Source: DASXRU01 sp039933315
GTDB lineage: Bacteria > Acidobacteriota > Blastocatellia > Pyrinomonadales > Pyrinomonadaceae
NCBI GenBank assembly: GCA_039933315.1
Contig: JBDTOI010000142.1
Location: forward strand, 1 to 10,430
Length of the DNA: 10,430 bases
Direction: 5' to 3'
Positions 6,740 through 10,430 of the stretch are shown piece by piece. Below the pieces are notes generated by a model, which was given only the letters and a program-made list of their open reading frames with translations, ran no database searches and was not told the origin of the DNA. Each line of letters starts with the position of its first letter. Within the stretch, counting starts at the first letter, position 1. A program made the translations under genes and the position numbers.

Positions 6740-6769
6740 TTGACGATGAATGGCTGCATCCCCTACAGT
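6740..6769 (+). promoter_or_regulatory. Candidate sigma70 promoter for the 181-aa gene
   Basis: TTGACG (6740-6745) and TACAGT (6764-6769) are separated by 18 bases, the same geometry as the proposed metK promoter. Transcription would start near 6776 and give a leader of about 70 bases before the ATG at 6847. Confidence 0.5.
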
Positions 6770-6846
6770 GCGGCGAAAAGAAAGGGTGAACACAAGGGTT
6801 GTGCGCCGCAAGTGCGTCATAAATCCAGCGACGACGTCGAATTGTT

Positions 6847-7392
6847 ATGGCTATCAAGATTGAGGACAAGTCAGAGGGCAAGCTTCCCAGGAACGCCATT
6901 GCCAATGTGGAAAAGATACTGCAGAGCGTACCGCGCGAACATCTGCGGGGCGTGGATCGGCTCAGGCTGGTGGACTTCATTACTGATACTCGGGCCCGCA
7001 TGCCCGCTAAGATGACTGAACTGCCTGGCCTGTATCATCCGCGCCAAGGCACGCAGCAACCGTGGCTGGAGATAGCGGTAGGCGCCCTCATTCCCCGGAA
7101 TAAGCCATTGCTTAAGCAGATCGTCCCGCGCCTTTCCTTCAAGGGCAACCTCGCTGCTGTGATCTTTTCACTGGTGGGCCAGCACTATTACCTCACCCTG
7201 CGACACTCAGTGAAGCGAGGCCAGCTGGAACCGGCGGTGCGCACGTATGTCGAGAAGCAATTAAAGACCTGGAACGAGCAGCAACACTCAGTCAGGGCAA
7301 AACTCTTCAAACCACTTCAGCCTACCCTCGAGCGATGGGGCAAGAACCTACAGAAGCGGGCCGCCGCTGAGAAGAAAAGAAAGAGCGCGTGA
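6847..7392 (+). CDS. Conserved-looking basic protein, function unknown
   Basis: A 181-residue soluble protein with no signal peptide or membrane segment. It has a helical N-terminus (VEKILQSVPREHLRGVDRLR), a central region with LPGLYHPRQG at about 59-68 and PRLSFKGNLAAVIFSLVGQHYYLTLRH at 94-120, and a lysine-rich tail ending AAAEKKRKSA. The central part, with two histidines in the GQHYYLTLRH stretch, looks like a conserved core. It is not the HExxH of a metalloprotease and I do not recognise the family. The ATG has only a poor Shine-Dalgarno sequence. Composition and codon use look like a genuine gene. It converges on parB, so it is not in that operon. The charged tail could bind nucleic acid, but nothing else supports this. 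Confidence 0.75.
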   Translation: MAIKIEDKSEGKLPRNAIANVEKILQSVPREHLRGVDRLRLVDFITDTRARMPAKMTELPGLYHPRQGTQQPWLEIAVGALIPRNKPLLKQIVPRLSFKGNLAAVIFSLVGQHYYLTLRHSVKRGQLEPAVRTYVEKQLKTWNEQQHSVRAKLFKPLQPTLERWGKNLQKRAAAEKKRKSA

Positions 7393-7397
7393 GGCTT

Positions 7398-7525
7398 ATC
7401 CGCAGATTACGCAGAATTACTTAGACTAAAAAACCAAAAAGGGTTTCGTTGGGCCTTTCAGAGTTTGCTACCGGATTGGATTGCCTAAACACCCTCACTT
7501 TTTCCGGTCTGCGTAATCTGCGGAT
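7398..7525. repeat. Inverted repeat between convergent genes
   Basis: ATCCGCAGATTACGCAG at 7398-7414 is the exact reverse complement of 7509-7525, with a 94-base spacer. It fills the gap between the rightward 181-aa gene and leftward parB. The arms show an internal echo (CGCAGATTACGCAG). It could serve as a two-way terminator, but the long spacer and repeated arm sequence fit a dispersed intergenic repeat, a third family besides the CACAGACT type and the composite element near 1811-2036. Confidence 0.7.
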
Positions 7526-7533
7526 TGCCTTAA

Positions 7534-8385
7534 CTACTTCTCTTCCAACGACTCGGCCGCATCACGCAACGCATTCCATACGTCTTCTTCGGTGGCCTGC
7601 TGGCGCTGGAACTTCACTTCCACTCGATAGTCTTTTTGCGGCGAATCGAAGTGATAGACGAATGATTGCTCCGCGGGCGCTGATGCAGCAGCGGCGGCAG
7701 CCCCAGGGTTGACCTGAGCCTTTCGTACCTGGCGCGCTCCTTCGCGCGTCAGCCCACGCTCAGCGATGTCCTTCGCCATGTTGCGCATGGATTTTTCATC
7801 GGGTTGGCGGACTATCTCCAGCAGGACGGACTTGGCATTAATCCCCCCTCGCCGGCAAAGCTCGCGGATGGACTCGGGCAGGGCCGCGATCGAGAGCGCT
7901 TCCGTTACTGTGCTTCTGCTCTTCCCTACTTTTCGCGCCACGTCTTCGTGCGTGTACCCGTAACGCTCGCATAACGCGCGCAGTCCGTCAGCCTCTTCCC
8001 AGGGGGTGAGATCCTTGCGTTGCATATTTTCGATGAGCGCGATTTCGGCGACTGCCTGATCATCCACGTTCATCTCAATGCAAGGCACTTCCTCGAGGCC
8101 GGCTTCGCGCGCGGCCCGCCAGCGTCTCTCACCAGCTATGATCAGCCACCTGCCGGTATTAGCTGAGGGCTTTACCAGAAGGGGCTCAAGCACGCCGCGC
8201 TGCTTGATGGAGCTGGTGAGTTCCTTCAGGTCGCCAATTTCTCGACGAGGCTGGTCAGGATTAGGATCGAGCTTGGCGACGGCTATCAGGCGCCCGATCG
8301 GAGCGGGCCTGTCCTGCGCCAGCTCTTCAACGTAGTGCGCATCATGGCGCATGCTTAACCCGGTTGGCAGACCTCTTCTAGACAC
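7534..8385 (-). CDS. parB: Chromosome partitioning protein ParB
   Basis: ParB binds parS sites near the origin, spreads as a CTP-dependent clamp and stimulates ParA to move origins apart. The 283-residue protein has all family parts. An N-terminal MSRRGLPTGLS peptide resembles the ParA-stimulating RRGLGxGL motif. The CTP-binding boxes are GERRWRAAREAGL at 85-97 and ENMQRKDLTPWEEA at 119-132. A helix-turn-helix region lies at about 145-165 (EDVARKVGKSRSTVTEAL). A C-terminal dimerisation segment (DYRVEVKFQRQQATEEDVWNAL) follows an alanine-rich linker. The start is GTG at 8385, supported by the conserved N-terminal peptide and by GAGG at 8395-8398. It overlaps the parA stop by 8 bases, so the two are translationally coupled. 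No parS sequence was seen in the window. Confidence 0.95.
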   Translation of the reverse strand: MSRRGLPTGLSMRHDAHYVEELAQDRPAPIGRLIAVAKLDPNPDQPRREIGDLKELTSSIKQRGVLEPLLVKPSANTGRWLIIAGERRWRAAREAGLEEVPCIEMNVDDQAVAEIALIENMQRKDLTPWEEADGLRALCERYGYTHEDVARKVGKSRSTVTEALSIAALPESIRELCRRGGINAKSVLLEIVRQPDEKSMRNMAKDIAERGLTREGARQVRKAQVNPGAAAAAASAPAEQSFVYHFDSPQKDYRVEVKFQRQQATEEDVWNALRDAAESLEEK

Positions 8386-9148
8386 GGCTCATCACCTCTT
8401 CACAAAGTTTTGCGTATTCAATAGCGCCGGAAGACTGCGGCGCAAAAGTAAAAATGGATTCTTTGTAGGCCGGAGACTCTTCCAGCCGCACACTCTTGGT
8501 TATGACAGTCTCAAACAATTTAGGGCCGAACACTCTTTGAATCTGGTCGAAAACTTCGCGGGCGAGCGTGGTCCTCTTGTCATAGAGAGTGACCAACACC
8601 CCTATGATTTGCAGGTCAGGATTTGGCCTGCTCCTGACCTTCTCTATCGTGTCCAGCAGATCGTCGGTTCCCTCCAGGGCAAAGTAAGAAGACTGAATCG
8701 GGATCAGCACATAACGGGCCGCCACCAGCGCGTTAACCGTAATCAGCCCAAGCGCCGGCGGCGTGTCGATCACAATGACGGAATACTTCTCACGCAAAGG
8801 GACCAGACGGTCTTTGAGGCGGAACGCGGCGTCAAAATCACCAACCAGTTTGGATTCCACTTTGGCCAGGTTGATACGGGCAGGAATGATCTCGAGGCCT
8901 TCGATCGGGGTGCTGTAAATCGGCAGTTCCGGAGCTCCCAGCCCGTCCGTCATCAAGTCATAAGCTGAAAGGACCACGGTTGAAGGGTCGAGAAAAGAAA
9001 TCGAGCTGTTGGCCTGGGGATCAAGATCGAGGAGAAGCGTCTTCGTTCCGCGCCGCGCGAAAGCGGCCGCCAGATTGATGGCCGTCGTGGTTTTACCCAC
9101 GCCGCCCTTTTGATTCGCAATTGCGATTACTATTGGCTCATCGGCCAT
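8378..9148 (-). CDS. parA: Chromosome partitioning ATPase ParA (Soj type)
   Basis: ParA is the deviant-Walker ATPase that binds DNA nonspecifically as an ATP dimer and forms the gradient that drives ParB-parS complexes. The 256-residue protein has the length of chromosomal Soj proteins, without the N-terminal DNA-binding extension of plasmid type Ia ParA. Motifs are NQKGGVGKTT at 12-21 with the signature lysine, the Walker A' segment DLDPQAN at 41-47, and Walker B VIVIDTPPAL at 124-133. The start is ATG at 9148 (MADEPIVIAIANQKGG). No clear Shine-Dalgarno sequence precedes it because repeat sequence lies directly upstream. The first codons are duplicated 108 bases upstream as a decoy. It probably shares a transcript with the bifunctional nuclease gene and miaB. 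Confidence 0.96.
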   Translation of the reverse strand: MADEPIVIAIANQKGGVGKTTTAINLAAAFARRGTKTLLLDLDPQANSSISFLDPSTVVLSAYDLMTDGLGAPELPIYSTPIEGLEIIPARINLAKVESKLVGDFDAAFRLKDRLVPLREKYSVIVIDTPPALGLITVNALVAARYVLIPIQSSYFALEGTDDLLDTIEKVRSRPNPDLQIIGVLVTLYDKRTTLAREVFDQIQRVFGPKLFETVITKSVRLEESPAYKESIFTFAPQSSGAIEYAKLCEEVMSRV

Positions 9149-9163
9149 ATTAATCAGACTTTT

Positions 9164-9219
9164 GTGGCACAGACTTCAGCCTGTGGAAAAGTGACTACAC
9201 AGACTCGAGCCAGGGGCAC
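9164..9219. repeat. Paired palindromic repeat, copy D (diverged)
   Basis: A forward arm at 9164-9185 (GTGGCACAGACTTCAGCCTG) is followed by a degraded inverted arm at 9197-9219, with only 11 bases between them. The inverted arm retains ACACAGACT and GGCAC, but the middle has changed. It belongs to the parA-proximal unit of the tandem duplication. Confidence 0.7.
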
Positions 9220-9223
9220 CGCG

Positions 9224-9256
9224 TTACACCGAAAGGTTCTTTGGCTCATCGGCCAT
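9224..9256 (-). other. Decoy parA start encoding a 10-residue frame
   Basis: In the duplicated unit the parA initiation codons are copied and then run into the copied end of the nuclease gene. The frame reads MADEPKNLSV and stops at TAA. AAAGG lies about 10 bases upstream of the ATG. This is either a harmless relic or a short upstream frame in the parA leader. Translation is not shown by sequence alone. Confidence 0.4.
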
Positions 9257-9272
9257 ATTTGACCAGGCCTTT

Positions 9273-9328
9273 TTGGCACAGACTTGAGTTCTGTGGATAG
9301 TGGTTACACAGACTGAAGTCCGTGCCAC
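9273..9328. repeat. Paired palindromic repeat, copy E, abutting bfn stop
   Basis: Arms at 9273-9296 and 9306-9328 are inverted copies with a 9-base spacer, each differing slightly from the consensus arm. The outer base at 9328 is shared with the TAG stop codon of the minus-strand nuclease gene, so in gene direction the sequence reads TAG then TGGCACGGACTTCAG. Confidence 0.75.
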
Positions 9329-9825
9329 TACATCGGAAGGTCGCCCGCTTCGCCGATCACATCCGGCCACTCTTCCGGCTCGCCGCTGCTTTCGAGCCCT
9401 TCGATATCCTCGCCCTCAGTTCCTACCGTATTCCGTGAGGCCTTGATCACTTCCGCGTCCACATAAATTGGGCAGTCGGCGCGCAAGGCCAGGGCTATAG
9501 CATCCGAAGGACGCGAGTCCAGCATCATGGGCGAGCCCTCGCTCGTTTGCATCTCAATGACGGCGAAGAAGGTGTTGTCACGGAGCTCAGTGACCACGAC
9601 CCTTTCCACGCGCAGGCCCAATTCAATAATTAGATTGCGCAGCAGATCATGAGTCATTGGGCGCGGCGGGGCTATCTTCTCGATCTCCAGGGCGATGGCA
9701 TTTGCTTCGTATGCTCCGACCCAGATTGGCAACATCGTTTCGCTGTTGACGTCCTTCAGGATGATGATCGGGGTGCCGCTGTTCGGATCCATCATCAATG
9801 CCCGGATCTTAACTTCTATTTCCAT
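9328..9825 (-). CDS. Bifunctional nuclease domain protein (BFN/DUF151)
   Basis: A 165-residue protein of the bifunctional nuclease family, small cytoplasmic proteins named after plant enzymes that cleave DNA and RNA. The activity of most bacterial members is not established. Conserved parts are visible: LPIWVGAYEANAIAL at 32-46, RPMTHDLL at 55-62, and DSRPSDAIALALR at 103-115. The tail after about residue 130 is acidic (GTEGEDIEGLESSGEPEEW) and not conserved in the family. The start is ATG at 9825, because GAGG at 9833-9836 gives a 7-base spacer; GTG at 9831 would be too close to that site. It lies 54 bases downstream of miaB and just before parA, so it is probably in one operon with them. 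Confidence 0.9.
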   Translation of the reverse strand: MEIEVKIRALMMDPNSGTPIIILKDVNSETMLPIWVGAYEANAIALEIEKIAPPRPMTHDLLRNLIIELGLRVERVVVTELRDNTFFAVIEMQTSEGSPMMLDSRPSDAIALALRADCPIYVDAEVIKASRNTVGTEGEDIEGLESSGEPEEWPDVIGEAGDLPM

Positions 9826-9860
9826 AACCACACCTCATGTCCGTACCAGCTCCCGGCTGC

Positions 9861-9872
9861 TCCGGCGCCGGA
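9861..9872. other. 12-bp palindrome in the miaB-bfn spacer
   Basis: TCCGGCGCCGGA is perfectly self-complementary in the 54-base spacer. In RNA it could form only a very short-looped hairpin, and no T-run follows, so it is a weak terminator candidate at best. It may be chance in GC-rich DNA. Confidence 0.25.
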
Positions 9873-9879
9873 ACCCCTT

Positions 9880-10430
9880 TTACGCCACTTCGAGGAGATC
9901 ACCATAAAGACTATTTGGATTTGCCGTCCGGATACGAATCTTCGCCACCTGACCCAGGGCCACGTGCGGGCCCGGAAAATTAACCACCTTGTGGCAAGTC
10001 GTGTGGCCCATCCGGTCCATGTTTGATCGGGAACTCTCCCGTTCCACCAGGACTCGCACTTCCCTTCCCAGATAACCGTCGTAAATCCGACCCTGAATCT
10101 GCCGCTGCAGGCGCTCCAGTTCAAGAAAGCGTTCTGTCTTCTCGCTCGGTGACACATCATCTTCCAGCTTGAAAGCCGGAGTGCCCGGGCGCTCTGAGTA
10201 TTTGAAGATATAGAGCCCGTCGTATTCGCAGCTGGCGATCAGCTTCAAAGTATCCTCAAAGTCACTTCGCGTTTCACCGGGGAACCCGACAATGATATCA
10301 CTCGTCAGCGACAATCTTCGGCTGGCATTCTTTATTGTCTCAATTCGGCCCAGATAGTCGCGGCTGGTATGACCGCGGCGCATGGCTTTGAGAATCCGCA
10401 GTTCAAATACATGGAGAAAGGCAAAATGTT
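9880..10430 (-). CDS. miaB: tRNA methylthiotransferase MiaB, C-terminal part
   Basis: MiaB is a radical-SAM iron-sulfur enzyme that adds a methylthio group to i6A37 of tRNAs reading UNN codons. Only the last about 183 codons are in the window; the 5' end, with the cluster-binding cysteines, lies beyond the right edge. Visible are RILKAMRRGHTSRDY, the SAM-barrel segment DIIVGFPGETRSDFEDTL, the YSERPGTPA motif, and a C-terminal TRAM domain with MGHTTCHKVVNFPGP and PNSLYGDLLE. The VVNFPGP and PNSL features favour MiaB over RimO or MtaB. Just before RILKAM, where HLPxQSGSxR is expected, the frame reads HFAFLHVFELR. It remains open but has lost the motif. The cause could be sequence error near an assembly end or real divergence. 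Confidence 0.88.
   Translation of the reverse strand, partial: HFAFLHVFELRILKAMRRGHTSRDYLGRIETIKNASRRLSLTSDIIVGFPGETRSDFEDTLKLIASCEYDGLYIFKYSERPGTPAFKLEDDVSPSEKTERFLELERLQRQIQGRIYDGYLGREVRVLVERESSRSNMDRMGHTTCHKVVNFPGPHVALGQVAKIRIRTANPNSLYGDLLEVA

Larger units (their letters stand above)
6336..6846. other. Divergent intergenic region with repeat fragments
   Basis: This 511-base stretch lies between two divergent genes. No reading frame in it looks real. It holds a GGGCT/AGCCC hairpin at 6459-6474, an AT-rich palindrome at 6531-6544, and a GAAGCCC/GGGCTTC inverted repeat at 6688-6694 and 6707-6713. A near-direct echo of the latter (GTCGGGGCTTCGCTGCTG) is at about 6658-6675. The GC-rich part from about 6590 to 6720 looks like debris of a dispersed repeat. 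A possible promoter for the right-hand gene is at 6740-6769. For the left-hand gene only a weak minus-strand -10 (CATAAT at 6379-6374) is visible. Confidence 0.5.
9133..9343. repeat. Diverged 108-bp tandem duplication in the bfn-parA gap
   Basis: Bases 9133-9151 are repeated exactly at 9241-9259 (both TTGGCTCATCGGCCATATT), and similarity continues through the whole unit: a forward repeat arm, an inverted arm, then an ACCGAAAGGTTC versus ATCGGAAGGTCG end. On the minus strand each unit runs from the last codons of the nuclease gene, across a repeat pair, to the first five codons of parA. The copy next to parA has kept the working parA start. The copy next to bfn has kept the working bfn stop. 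Inner copies of both gene ends are non-functional. Point differences across the unit show that the duplication is not recent. Confidence 0.85.

Noticed and set aside
6519..7001. Minus-strand 160-codon open frame
   Set aside because: Its composition is arginine- and serine-rich with no family resemblance. It overlaps the start of the better-supported rightward gene and runs through repeat debris.
6847..7392. Zinc metalloprotease call for the 181-aa protein
   Set aside because: GQHYYLTLRH has two histidines, but no HExxH motif or other catalytic glutamate pattern is present.
9959..9970. CCACGTG inside miaB as a possible parS core
   Set aside because: Only the 6-base core is present, without flanking symmetry, and it lies in conserved TRAM-domain coding sequence.

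Overview
The window looks like a piece of chromosome from an Acidobacteriota-type bacterium, perhaps class Blastocatellia. This is an inference from three things: the gene families present, a SAM-cycle protein of the short ~425-residue AhcY type, and gene gaps filled with short palindromic repeats (the 'GGCACAGACTTCAGTCTGTG' family), which I associate with genomes of that group. I see no rRNA, tRNA, CRISPR array, phage gene or insertion sequence.

Layout, left to right. Positions 1-300 are inverted repeats. A small rightward operon follows: a membrane protein of unknown function (302-733), a 57-residue membrane protein with a TTG start that overlaps its stop codon (730-903), a complete paired palindromic repeat (904-1012), and recO (1015-1755). 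A large nested inverted repeat (about 1811-2036) separates recO from the convergent, leftward SAM-cycle pair metK-ahcY (4543 to 2043), which has a plausible sigma70-type promoter at 4605-4634. Behind that promoter lies a short rightward remnant of a TPR-type protein (4714-5028). Next is a leftward exported APP1-family phosphatase-like protein (5091-6335). A 511-base divergent intergenic region with repeat debris, an AT-rich palindrome and a promoter leads to an unrecognised basic 181-residue protein (6847-7392). A 17-bp-arm inverted repeat sits at the convergence with the last cluster, which reads leftward: miaB (cut by the window end), a bifunctional-nuclease-domain gene, parA and parB.

Functionally the window is mainly housekeeping: recombination mediation (RecO), S-adenosylmethionine synthesis and S-adenosylhomocysteine removal (MetK, AhcY), tRNA methylthiolation, which consumes SAM (MiaB), and chromosome partition (ParA, ParB). 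I found no convincing new defence or biosynthetic system.

The most unusual material lies between the genes. In three of three cases the palindromic repeat begins directly at a stop codon, in the same orientation relative to the gene. In one case the repeat pair fills the gap to the next start codon almost exactly. The bfn-parA gap carries a diverged tandem duplication of about 108 bp that copied the 3' end of one gene and the 5' end of the next, leaving a decoy parA start that encodes a predicted 10-residue peptide.
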